A stretch of DNA of 16,197 nucleotides from a bacterium UBP6_UBA1196 (lineage in GTDB: Bacteria; UBP6; UBA1177), in contig DBYC01000063.1 in the NCBI GenBank assembly GCA_002310035.1, positions 1 to 16,197 of the forward strand, read 5' to 3'. This document shows, in pieces, positions 1-6,556 of the stretch (within the stretch, counting starts at the first letter, position 1; every line of letters begins with the position of its first letter). A program made the position numbers and the translations under genes. The notes below the pieces were generated by a model, which worked only from the letters and a program-made list of their open reading frames with translations, was not told where the DNA came from and ran no database searches.

Positions 1-380
1 TTTTTAGAGAAAAGGCGCAGCATAACGCCGACACCGATGAGCGGCAGAGAGAACGCCGAAACATTAAGCGTTACGATCCAGCCCGTGACCGTGGTTCCGA
101 TACTGGCTCCGAGGCCGACTCCGATCGCCTGCTGCACAGTCATAAGACCTGCATTGACAAATCCGATCGTCATAACGGTCGTAGCGCCGCTCGACTGAAT
201 GATAGCCGTAATCAAAAAACCGACAAAAGCCCCGACAAAACGGTTGGATGTCAGGACCTTGAGAATTTTCCTGAGTTTGTCGCCGGCCGCTTTCTGGACG
301 CTTTCGCTCATGACTTTCATACCCATGAAGAAAAGTCCCAATCCGCCCAGCGTGTGGAAAATGATGTAACTCCAATTCAT
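1..380 (-). CDS. Na+/phosphate cotransporter family protein (5' part only)
   Basis: Membrane protein of the Na/Pi cotransporter family (NptA/YjbB type, PF02690), which couples sodium entry to phosphate movement across the inner membrane. Only the first 126 residues lie in the window; the gene runs off the left edge. Visible family features are the N-terminal hydrophobic segment (GGLGLFFMGMKVMSES, about residues 12-27), the QSS motif (IQSSGATT, residues 61-68) and a GASIGTTVTGW stretch at residues 91-101. The ATG at 380 has GGAG at 390-393 as ribosome binding site, and a good promoter lies further upstream at 416-444. It is the last gene of the minus-strand set, separated by about 170 bp from the next gene, so it is probably transcribed on its own. 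The missing C-terminal part may contain a PhoU-like domain, but this cannot be seen. Confidence 0.9.
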   Translation of the reverse strand, partial: MNWSYIIFHTLGGLGLFFMGMKVMSESVQKAAGDKLRKILKVLTSNRFVGAFVGFLITAIIQSSGATTVMTIGFVNAGLMTVQQAIGVGLGASIGTTVTGWIVTLNVSAFSLPLIGVGVMLRLFSK

Positions 381-415
381 AAAGAGTTTCTCCGAAAATA
401 TCAAAAAACGTCCGG

Positions 416-444
416 ATTTAACTTGATAAAAGAGATAAGGTCAA
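416..444 (-). promoter_or_regulatory. Promoter of the Na/Pi cotransporter gene
   Basis: Read on the minus strand: TTGACC at 439-444, a 17-bp spacer, then TTAAAT at 416-421. The -35 box matches the sigma-70 consensus in 5 of 6 positions and the spacing is ideal. It lies about 40 bp upstream of the ATG at 380, leaving room for a short leader with the GGAG ribosome binding site. Confidence 0.6.
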
Positions 445-509
445 GGTTTTTTAATGATTTGTTTGAAAACGGTTGAATATCTGATTCCTCTCCATTGTGG
501 CGAGGGGAT

Positions 510-550
510 GTAGAGACGCCATTTGAGACGCCATGGTATGATGTCTCTAC
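510..550 (-). repeat. Hairpin repeat, copy 1, with an internal tandem duplication
   Basis: Imperfect inverted repeat with 13-base arms (510-522 and 538-550). On the minus strand it reads arm GTAGAGACATCAT, spacer ACC, then ATGGCGTCTC, AA, and the full 3' arm ATGGCGTCTCTAC. The 3' arm is identical in all 13 bases to the 3' arm of copy 2 at 9811-9839. The two arm mismatches can both be read as G-U or A-C wobble positions; this copy carries an extra partial 3' arm (525-534). It begins 4 bases after the stop codon of the small membrane protein gene, in the same reading direction. No T-tract follows, so it is not a typical intrinsic terminator. Confidence 0.75.
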
Positions 551-554
551 GGGT

Positions 555-962
555 TTAGTGTGTGATCTTTTTTTTTCTTCTGAAGAGAACGTTCAGCAGG
601 ATCACCGTGAAAAGCATATAATCGACATAAACGGTCTTGATTCCGAGGATTTCGGCCGTGAAAATATATCCTCTCGACGAAAATTTTGCGTAAAGAATCA
701 AAAAATAAACCGAAACTAAAAATCCTGAAAGAATTCCTGCAATTGCCAGGATTTTTGTGAAAAGCGACTTATTCAGAATGTATGCGATCAGAATAAGCGA
801 ATACAAGTTGCCGTAAATGTAACATACCGGAATGTTTGCGAAAACAGGGATCCTGAAAGGATTTTCGTGATACAGGGCTACCATTATGAAAGAAAAAACA
901 AGTCCGATCGCTGCAAGAAGTCTGACTGATGTGCGGTATGGCCTTTCTTCGCCGCTTTTCAT
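555..962 (-). CDS. Small four-helix membrane protein, unknown function
   Basis: I do not recognise this 135-residue protein. It has four hydrophobic segments, at about residues 13-31, 44-63, 68-91 and 112-127, a charged N-terminus (MKSGEERPYR) and a basic C-terminal end (RRKKKITH), so it is an integral inner-membrane protein with little outside the bilayer. The start is placed at the ATG at 960-962 rather than the ATG at 975-977, because it overlaps the stop codon of the AEC transporter gene as ATGA and has GGAG at 972-975 upstream. The overlap implies translational coupling to the transporter. No catalytic motif is visible. It could be an accessory subunit of the transporter or an unrelated passenger; the sequence does not decide. 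Confidence 0.75.
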   Translation of the reverse strand: MKSGEERPYRTSVRLLAAIGLVFSFIMVALYHENPFRIPVFANIPVCYIYGNLYSLILIAYILNKSLFTKILAIAGILSGFLVSVYFLILYAKFSSRGYIFTAEILGIKTVYVDYMLFTVILLNVLFRRKKKITH

Positions 963-1921
963 TGCAGGAAACTCCATTTTTCAATCACAAAATACCAGAA
1001 CGGCAGCGTTATTAAAGCAAAAATCGTGGAAAAAGTCACGATTCCGCTCACGACTTCCTTATCCGAATCGACAAAGTCGGCAAAGAAGGGCGATGTCGCG
1101 GCACTCGGCATGAGGGATTCCATGAGAATCACTTTTTTTGTGGTAATATCGACGTTCTTGAAGCAGAAAGAGACTATCGACAAAACCGCGATGCCGATGA
1201 TTATCCCGAAAACGGTGCGGAAAAACGTCCCTAAAACAACCGGTCGGACAGTCCCTTTTTTGAGCATGATTGAAAGCGAGAGACCTACTGTGAAAAGTAT
1301 AGCCGGAATCGTGATATTTGCTATTGAACCTATGCTTTTTGCAAGCCATTCGGGAAGTTTTATTCCGTAAAAATTCATCGCCATAGCCAGAAACGCGGAA
1401 AGGACAGGCGGGATCGCATTTGACGTAAGTGCGTGAATTATTTTGTCTTTTGAGGCATTTCCTGAAGATTCCTTCGACAGAAACCAGATGATCGAAAAAC
1501 CGACCGAAAGGACGACCGGCCAGAAAAACATCGAGAAGAAGACACCGCGCGTAAAACCGGTTTCGCCGTAAAAGTAGGAGAGGACGCCCCAGCCGAGATA
1601 GCTGTAGTTGCCGACGAAACTGCCAAGGCAGAAACTGTTGGAGATTTTTTTGTCGGACGATGAAAGATTTCTTATCGAAACGACCATGATTCCAGAAAAA
1701 ACAAGTATCAGGCAGAGCGAAACGATCATCGGGAGCATCTGACTGAATTCTTTCGTATCGGCGTTGTAAAGATTTCTGAAAATAAGAAAGGGAACGGTCG
1801 CTTTTATGACGAATTTCCGGAGAACGGCTGATTCGTTGCCTGGAAAAAGTTTCAGCTGTTTGAAAATCCAGCCTAAAAATATCGGAAAATTTATAGTCAG
1901 AACAATTTCGACCAGGTTCAA
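959..1921 (-). CDS. AEC (auxin efflux carrier) family transporter
   Basis: Integral membrane carrier of the AEC family (Mem_trans, PF03547), whose bacterial members export or import organic acids such as malate or malonate. The 320 residues are typical for the family and show about ten hydrophobic segments in two halves. Family-like stretches are the N-terminal IVLTINFPIFLGWIFK, a central glycine/serine-rich region (LGSFVGNYSYLGWG, about residues 100-113), and the C-terminal half with PAILFTVGLSL and LMESLMPSAATSPFFA. The start is TTG at 1919-1921, supported by GAGG at 1927-1930 with 5-base spacing. The substrate cannot be read from sequence. It is divergent from the aroA operon, which might hint at an aromatic or keto-acid substrate, but that is only a guess. 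It shares a transcript with the small membrane protein downstream. Confidence 0.88.
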   Translation of the reverse strand: MNLVEIVLTINFPIFLGWIFKQLKLFPGNESAVLRKFVIKATVPFLIFRNLYNADTKEFSQMLPMIVSLCLILVFSGIMVVSIRNLSSSDKKISNSFCLGSFVGNYSYLGWGVLSYFYGETGFTRGVFFSMFFWPVVLSVGFSIIWFLSKESSGNASKDKIIHALTSNAIPPVLSAFLAMAMNFYGIKLPEWLAKSIGSIANITIPAILFTVGLSLSIMLKKGTVRPVVLGTFFRTVFGIIIGIAVLSIVSFCFKNVDITTKKVILMESLMPSAATSPFFADFVDSDKEVVSGIVTFSTIFALITLPFWYFVIEKWSFLQ

Positions 1922-1948
1922 AGCAGCCTCGTTCCAAAAAAACGCTAT

Positions 1949-1976
1949 ATTTTAGAGAAAAAAGGAAAAAAGGCAA
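1949..1976 (-). promoter_or_regulatory. Candidate promoter of the AEC transporter gene
   Basis: On the minus strand TTGCCT at 1971-1976 is followed by 16 bp and then TAAAAT at 1949-1954. The predicted transcription start near 1942 leaves a leader of about 20 bases holding the GAGG site. The region is A/T rich, so the match is moderate evidence only. Confidence 0.4.
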
Positions 1977-2039
1977 AAAAGAGATAAAAAATTGACGGCA
2001 AAAACGGATAGTCAGAAAAACGCCTTGAAAGTTTTTAAT

Positions 2040-2067
2040 TTGATTTAGAAAAATCTTGTGGCATAAT
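2040..2067 (+). promoter_or_regulatory. Candidate promoter of the aroA operon
   Basis: TTGATT at 2040-2045, 16-bp spacer, CATAAT at 2062-2067. Transcription would begin near 2074. This start agrees with translation from the TTG at 2094, which has GAGG at 2085-2088, and would place the upstream ATG at 2071 outside the mRNA. Confidence 0.45.
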
Positions 2068-2093
2068 TATATGTTTTTTTGAGCGAGGCTGTT

Positions 2094-3263
2094 TTGCTGA
2101 ACAAATTTATTCCGGTTGACAAGAGTTCCGCGGTCAGGGCTTTTCTCTTTTCGCTTCTGACAGAAAGTGAAATGAAAATCGTTTGTAGCGGCGAGTTGCC
2201 TGAAGATGCTGTTTCTGCGCTTAACTGTTTAAAATTATTTGGTAAAACCGTTGTGAAAACTAATAACGGCTTTATTGTATCCGGCAAAACCCTCAAGCCA
2301 GGAAGCGCTGTATTTTGCGGAAACTCGGCCACAATGATGCATATTCTGATGGGAATAGGGATTTATCTCGGGTTTTCGATTGAATTGACGGGCGACAAGT
2401 CGCTGATGTCGCGCAACCACAGCGATTTTTACGAGGCGGCAGACCTTTATCATAAAGGAGAATTTGTCGAAACTTCTCTTGCAAAAGAAAGCGCTCAGCT
2501 CAAGTCTTTTCATATCATTTCGATGCTTAAAACAGGAGGAACGATCCATTTTAAAGCCAGAACGCGTAGAAATACTGAAGATTTTCTGTCAAACATGGGT
2601 GCAAAAATCATTGAAACGACAGAAAAAATAGAAGTTGCTCCGTCAGAATCACTTCACGGCTGCCGCCTGAATCTGCACAAAGATCCGTCTGCCGCTTTCA
2701 TTGCTGCGTGCACAGCATTTATTTTGGGAAAATCGTTTGTGATTTCCGATATTTACCTGGATGAATCGCGTATGACTCCTTTTGTTTTGCTCAAAAATGC
2801 AGGGTATCATGTAACATTCACGAAATCGGGTGGAGCATTTACTGTTTCAGGGCATCCTGATTTATCTAAAAATGAAAGAGCTTTAGAAATTTCTGGAACT
2901 CAAGTAGCTGAAGTCATTGATGAAATACCTTTCATGGCGTTTATGGCGGCACGAGCTGGAAAGTGTTTTTCCGTCAGAAACGCGGAATGGCTCAGAAACA
3001 AAGAAACTGACCGGATAACAGAGAGCCTGAAAAGACTTTCAGTTTTTTTTGAAACTGAAGAATTTGCGGACGGTTTTGCTGTCGGAGCCGGAAAACCGGA
3101 TTATCAGGCAGCCGTTTTGCCGCACAGCCAGGATCACAGAATGGAAATGCTTTCTGCCCTTATGGCATCGGATTACGGCATTGACTTTGAAATGAACTGC
3201 TCATATAAAATCTCGTTTCCGCTTTTTTATGAACTTTTGGATTTTTTGAGGAAAAATGGATAA
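2094..3263 (+). CDS. aroA: 3-phosphoshikimate 1-carboxyvinyltransferase (EPSP synthase)
   Basis: Transfers the enolpyruvyl group of PEP to shikimate 3-phosphate, the sixth step of the shikimate pathway, in the cytoplasm. Family motifs are all present (numbered from the TTG at 2094): DKSSAVR at 9-15 for the usual DKSISHR, GNSAT at 76-80, TGDKSLMSR at 99-107, SAQLKS at 133-138, the catalytic-Asp segment VIDEIP at 274-279 (D276), KETDR at 303-307, QDHR at 346-349 and the CSYKISFP signature near 369-376. At 389 residues it is some 30-40 shorter than usual and the glycine before DKS is valine. I prefer the TTG at 2094 because GAGG lies 5 bases upstream; a TTG at 2079 would add five residues but has no ribosome binding site. 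The 3' end overlaps the chorismate mutase gene by 8 bases, so both aromatic-pathway enzymes are made together. Confidence 0.92.
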   Translation: MLNKFIPVDKSSAVRAFLFSLLTESEMKIVCSGELPEDAVSALNCLKLFGKTVVKTNNGFIVSGKTLKPGSAVFCGNSATMMHILMGIGIYLGFSIELTGDKSLMSRNHSDFYEAADLYHKGEFVETSLAKESAQLKSFHIISMLKTGGTIHFKARTRRNTEDFLSNMGAKIIETTEKIEVAPSESLHGCRLNLHKDPSAAFIAACTAFILGKSFVISDIYLDESRMTPFVLLKNAGYHVTFTKSGGAFTVSGHPDLSKNERALEISGTQVAEVIDEIPFMAFMAARAGKCFSVRNAEWLRNKETDRITESLKRLSVFFETEEFADGFAVGAGKPDYQAAVLPHSQDHRMEMLSALMASDYGIDFEMNCSYKISFPLFYELLDFLRKNG

Positions 3264-3504
3264 TAAAATCAATGAATTGAGAGAAGAACTTGATGCCATT
3301 GACGACAAAATCGCCGGACTTGTCGAAAAAAGGGTAAGGATCGCCAGAAAAATTGTCGGAATAAAACAGAGATCCGGTTTTCTGAAAGACGACTTCGTGC
3401 GGGAAAATGCGATTTTAGAGCGCCTATCCAAGCTTCATCCTGAAATTTCTGAACTCTTGAAAAATCTTTACAACAGGATTTTCGATTGGGTAAAAAATCA
3501 ATAA
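3256..3504 (+). CDS. Chorismate mutase, AroQ type
   Basis: Single-domain, all-helical chorismate mutase (PF01817) converting chorismate to prephenate, the branch point to phenylalanine and tyrosine. The 82 residues align without gaps to the E. coli mutase domain at the active site: R9, R26, K37, D46, R49 and E50 correspond to R11, R28, K39, D48, R51 and E52 of that enzyme. The glutamine equivalent to E. coli Q88 falls at or just past the C-terminus (Q82 is the last residue), so the end is unusually short. The ATG lies inside the end of aroA (8-base overlap) with GAGG at 3248-3251. No prephenate dehydratase or dehydrogenase domain is attached, and neither gene is in the window. Its 3' end overlaps the next gene by 19 bases. 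Confidence 0.88.
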   Translation: MDNKINELREELDAIDDKIAGLVEKRVRIARKIVGIKQRSGFLKDDFVRENAILERLSKLHPEISELLKNLYNRIFDWVKNQ

Positions 3505-4544
3505 TTTTCAACAAATACATCAGAAAAGCCGAATTTCTTGTTATTGTTGCGGCAGCTTTTGTCATTTATTTTTTTCTAAATGATGAAACAGACAACAAAC
3601 CCGTTCAGACTGAAAACAAATACTCTGCCGAAATAAAAAAAGAACCTGAAAACAATTCGGAAACAATAGAAGCGGTTTCTGTTTATTTTGATGAAGAAAT
3701 ATTCGGAATCGTTACGGAAATGATAAAAAACGCCGAAAAGTCGGTATATGCGGCTACATACACTTATGCCGAAAACGAAATCACCGAACTTCTTGAAATC
3801 AAAAAAGAAAACGGCCTTAAAGTCAAAGTCGCGGCAGGCAGAAACAAAGACAAGTCGCAGCCGGCATACGATTTTACCGTCGTAAAAATGCCTGGCGGAA
3901 TCTACCATCCTAAATTTTTTGTTTTCGACAGCCGCGATGTGATGATCCTTTCTGCAAATATTTCTTCGGAAACAACCGCTTTCAATAATGCAGTTCTTTT
4001 CCGCAATGCGCCTGAAGCCGCAAAAATTCTGGAAAGCGAAATCGACGACATTTTTGAAGGAAAAATATTAAAAAGATGCGAAAACGGATGTCTGACAGAA
4101 ATAGGAAAGATTTTTTTCAATCCAGGGAAGGGGTGCGTGAATGTCAGAAACGAGTTCCTGACCGCAAAAAATTCGATAAAAGCGGGAATTTACACTGTCA
4201 CAAACAAAAATCCTGTTGTCACAGGACTGAAGAAAGCAATAGGAAAAGGAGTTAAAACGTCAATAATTGTCGATAATTGGCGCGGAGACGACGGGAAGAT
4301 CGTAAATAAGAAGGCTTTCAGTTATCTTGAAAGTCTGGGAGCCGATCTGAAGTACGATGAAAAAAGTACGGAAAACAGGCGTATTTTTCACCACAAATTT
4401 GCCGTAATAGACAGTATGACAGCGGTTTTCGGTTCGATGAACTGGACAAGTTCTGCATGTTACCGCAACCGGGAAATCGTAGTGATCAGCAAAAACCCTG
4501 AAATCACCGCCAGTTTCGCCGGATACATTGACAGTTTCCGATAG
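3486..4544 (+). CDS. Membrane-anchored phospholipase D-like protein
   Basis: A 352-residue protein with one N-terminal hydrophobic segment (about 17-31) acting as uncleaved signal anchor, a charged, low-complexity linker (32-63) and two phospholipase D halves. HKD motif 1 is H141-x-K143-x4-D148, followed by LSAN in place of GSxN; motif 2 is H302-x-K304-x4-D309 followed by GSMNWTSSA. Both are catalytically complete, so a phosphodiesterase or transphosphatidylase acting outside the cytoplasmic membrane on lipid or nucleic acid is expected. The substrate cannot be told: endonuclease (Nuc-like) and phospholipase roles are both possible, and it is too short for a standard cardiolipin synthase. The start is TTG at 3486-3488 with AGGA at 3475-3478; no ATG is available nearby. 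Its overlap with the chorismate mutase gene suggests cotranscription, without an obvious functional link. Confidence 0.85.
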   Translation: MGKKSIIFNKYIRKAEFLVIVAAAFVIYFFLNDETDNKPVQTENKYSAEIKKEPENNSETIEAVSVYFDEEIFGIVTEMIKNAEKSVYAATYTYAENEITELLEIKKENGLKVKVAAGRNKDKSQPAYDFTVVKMPGGIYHPKFFVFDSRDVMILSANISSETTAFNNAVLFRNAPEAAKILESEIDDIFEGKILKRCENGCLTEIGKIFFNPGKGCVNVRNEFLTAKNSIKAGIYTVTNKNPVVTGLKKAIGKGVKTSIIVDNWRGDDGKIVNKKAFSYLESLGADLKYDEKSTENRRIFHHKFAVIDSMTAVFGSMNWTSSACYRNREIVVISKNPEITASFAGYIDSFR

Positions 4545-4557
4545 TTATGATTCTTTT

Positions 4558-4585
4558 TTGACTCTTTTCCGAATATTGCTATAAA
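4558..4585 (+). promoter_or_regulatory. Strong promoter of the P-loop protein gene
   Basis: TTGACT at 4558-4563, 16-bp spacer and TATAAA at 4580-4585, each matching sigma-70 consensus in 5 of 6 positions. It lies in the short gap after the phospholipase D-like gene and is followed by a strong ribosome binding site (GAGGAG, 4609-4614). Confidence 0.65.
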
Positions 4586-4620
4586 TAACGGTCTTAATTT
4601 TTTTGATAGAGGAGAGAAAA

Positions 4621-5628
4621 ATGGCAAAACTGCTTGACACCGTTTTATTGCTTGCGCTTCCGGCTTCGGGAAAGTCAGAAGTCCGCAGATTTATGGAACA
4701 TCTCACCAAAAAACAGTGCGAAAACGACATGCACATGGGAGAAACGCTTCAGCTTGACGATTATCCCTATGTTCATTTCATGCACAGGATCGACGACGAG
4801 CTCAGCAAACTCGGCTGGCACTATATTTTCTACAAAGGTGCGACCCGTCCTTTCAAAGATCCGATGGAATGGTCGACTCTGATCGAACTTCTCAACGAAG
4901 ATTACGAAGACCTTGTAAACTCCAACATCATCAATGTTCCGTCTGCCGCTCAGTGGCTTTTTGACAGAATGGACAACATCCGCGAAAAACTCGATCTCGG
5001 CCGCGAATTCGGAAAGATCCCGTGGGATATCAGAATCGCTGCAGGTAAAGCGATCGAAGCGGAAGTTGCTGAATTCCTTAAAGAAAAGAACGCAACAGCT
5101 GCGGCTGACAAAAAGAATAAAACGATAGTCATCGAGCTTGCGCGCGGCGGAGCAAACGGCGCGAAAATGCCTCTCACACCTCCGCAGGGATACGCTGCTG
5201 CATTCGAAATGTTCTCTGAGCACATCCTCAACAGAGCTTCGATACTTTACGTCTGGGTAACGCCGGAAGAAAGCAGAAGAAAGAACTACGAACGCGCAAA
5301 ACCGAACGGCGAAAGCTCGATCCTCAACCACGGCGTTCCGCTTGAAGTAATGCTTGGCGAATACGGCTGCGACGACATGGCTTACCTCATCGAGACAAGT
5401 GACAAACCCAACACGGTCAAAGTTGAGCGCACCGTTACGGTCAAAAAGAAAGGAAAAGAAGTTTTTGCAACCAAAACCTGGAATATTCCGGTCGCAAGAT
5501 TCGACAACCGCGAAGATCTGACGACTTTCATCCGCAAAGACCGCAAGGATTGGGAAAAGGAAGAGTACAAAAAGATGTACAAAGGTCTTTCCGACGCAAT
5601 GAAAACTCTTGCAGAACTTTCAAAATAG
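4621..5628 (+). CDS. P-loop NTPase/kinase-like protein of unknown function
   Basis: A 335-residue soluble protein I cannot assign to a named family. It opens with a hydrophobic strand and a Walker A motif (LLALPASGKSE, A12-x4-G17-K18-S19). A second hydrophobic strand, KTIVIELARGGANG (167-180), could hold the Walker B-like acidic residue (E172). A third strand, ILYVWVTPEESRRKNYERA (208-226), ends in an arginine cluster like the lid region of small P-loop kinases. The middle (60-160) and the Lys/Glu-rich C-terminus (300-335) match nothing I know. ATG at 4621 is chosen over the upstream TTG at 4603 because of GAGGAG at 4609-4614. Promoter, ribosome binding site and many C-ending codons (CTC, AAC, TTC, GAC) suggest high expression. 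Nucleotide or nucleoside phosphorylation is a reasonable guess; the substrate is unknown. Confidence 0.75.
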   Translation: MAKLLDTVLLLALPASGKSEVRRFMEHLTKKQCENDMHMGETLQLDDYPYVHFMHRIDDELSKLGWHYIFYKGATRPFKDPMEWSTLIELLNEDYEDLVNSNIINVPSAAQWLFDRMDNIREKLDLGREFGKIPWDIRIAAGKAIEAEVAEFLKEKNATAAADKKNKTIVIELARGGANGAKMPLTPPQGYAAAFEMFSEHILNRASILYVWVTPEESRRKNYERAKPNGESSILNHGVPLEVMLGEYGCDDMAYLIETSDKPNTVKVERTVTVKKKGKEVFATKTWNIPVARFDNREDLTTFIRKDRKDWEKEEYKKMYKGLSDAMKTLAELSK

Positions 5629-5646
5629 CTAGTGATCTTAAAAACT

Positions 5647-5652
5647 TATAAT
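5647..5652 (+). promoter_or_regulatory. Possible -10 box just upstream of the EamA gene
   Basis: A perfect TATAAT ends 11 bases before the ATG at 5664, and no Shine-Dalgarno sequence is visible. If used, the transcript would start about 5 bases before the ATG and be nearly leaderless. No matching -35 box was found, so this is weak. Confidence 0.3.
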
Positions 5653-5663
5653 CTTTTAAAACC

Positions 5664-6548
5664 ATGATTTTCTTTATCCTTACACTTCTCATTTTCGCTT
5701 CGCTTGAAGTAGTGTCGAAACCGCTCATGCCTTACATCGACCCGTTCGCCCTCACTTTCTGGCGGTTTTCAATGGGATTTGTTTTTTTTCTGTTTTATCC
5801 GGGAATGAAAAAACGCTTTGCCGAAATCGCCAAATTCTCGAAAAGCGACTGGTTTTTCCTGTTTCTGCTCGGTTTTCTGAACGCATTCCTTGCAATGAGC
5901 CTTCTTCAGTTCGCTGTCAGAGAGAGCACACCGGCAACTGCTGCTGCGATTTTCTGCTCGAACCCGCTTTTTGTCATGATAATATCTTCGATCGCAGGTT
6001 TTGAGAAAATAAGCGCGAGAAAAGTTATAGGACTTTTGATCGGTGTTTCGGCTATATTCGTGATCATGTGGGAAAAGGGCTTCAAACTGAATTACGGCGC
6101 GATCTATGCCGTTTCCGCTGCTGTAATTTTTGCCGGATTTACAGTCCTCAGCAAGAAAACAGTCTCGAAAATCAAGCCGTTTTCTGTAAATTTAGTGTCG
6201 TTTTTCTTCGGAATCGTGTCGCTTTCGGTTTTTATGGCGCTCACCGGAAAAAGTTTCGCGCTCGATCCGGTTTTTTTTAAAGATTACAGCAAATTGATCG
6301 CATTTATCTATCTCGGTTTCATCGTCACCGGCTTCGGTTATGTCACATTCCTCGCGACGATCAAAAAGTATTCGCCCGTCAGTTCGTCGCTTATTTTCAT
6401 GCTGAAACCGGCTGTTGCAACTGTTTTTGCCGTCATATTCCTTCATGAAAAACTTTCAACCTATTTTATAGCCGGATTTGTCATGCTCCTTCTCGGAACC
6501 GGCGCGATAGTTTCGGAAAAATTGAAAATCGGCAAAAAACTTTTTTAG
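5664..6548 (+). CDS. EamA/DMT superfamily permease
   Basis: A 294-residue integral membrane protein of the drug/metabolite transporter superfamily with two EamA repeats (about 3-135 and 145-285) and about ten hydrophobic helices. Typical features are the first-helix end SLEVVSKPLMPYIDPFALTFWRF, the FAVRESTPATAAAIFCSNPLFVMIIS segment closing repeat one, and the mirrored YSPVSSSLIFMLKPAVATVFAVIFLHEKLS segment in repeat two. Members export or import small metabolites; the substrate cannot be inferred. The ATG has no clear ribosome binding site, although a TATAAT lies at 5647-5652. The stop codon is 8 bases before the GTG of the transglutaminase gene, so the two are probably cotranscribed. Confidence 0.88.
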   Translation: MIFFILTLLIFASLEVVSKPLMPYIDPFALTFWRFSMGFVFFLFYPGMKKRFAEIAKFSKSDWFFLFLLGFLNAFLAMSLLQFAVRESTPATAAAIFCSNPLFVMIISSIAGFEKISARKVIGLLIGVSAIFVIMWEKGFKLNYGAIYAVSAAVIFAGFTVLSKKTVSKIKPFSVNLVSFFFGIVSLSVFMALTGKSFALDPVFFKDYSKLIAFIYLGFIVTGFGYVTFLATIKKYSPVSSSLIFMLKPAVATVFAVIFLHEKLSTYFIAGFVMLLLGTGAIVSEKLKIGKKLF

Positions 6549-6556
6549 AGGTTTAA

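Larger units (their letters stand above)
1919..2096. repeat. Inverted repeat over the two divergent gene starts
   Basis: The 16 bases ending in the TTG start of the AEC gene (minus strand, 1919-1934, GAACGAGGCTGCTTTG) and those ending in the TTG at 2094-2096 of aroA (plus strand, 2081-2096, GAGCGAGGCTGTTTTG) match at 14 of 16 positions. Each contains the GAGG ribosome binding site and the TTG start. The pair forms an inverted repeat around the intergenic region. It may be chance convergence of translation starts or a shared control site. Confidence 0.5.

Noticed and set aside
495..719. Plus-strand open frame beginning in the hairpin repeat
   Set aside because: It crosses the repeat and then runs antisense to the small membrane protein; no ribosome binding site and no recognisable features.
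975..977. Upstream ATG for the small membrane protein
   Set aside because: The ATG at 960-962 has GGAG upstream and the ATGA overlap with the transporter stop; the upstream one lacks a ribosome binding site.
1059..1976. Long minus-strand open frame overlapping the AEC transporter gene
   Set aside because: Its translation is rich in Arg, Phe, Cys and His with no membrane pattern; it is a frame-shifted shadow of the clear transporter frame.
4675..5331. Minus-strand open frame of 218 codons opposite the P-loop gene
   Set aside because: Antisense shadow produced by the strong codon bias of the plus-strand gene; Arg/Phe/Val-rich without motif.
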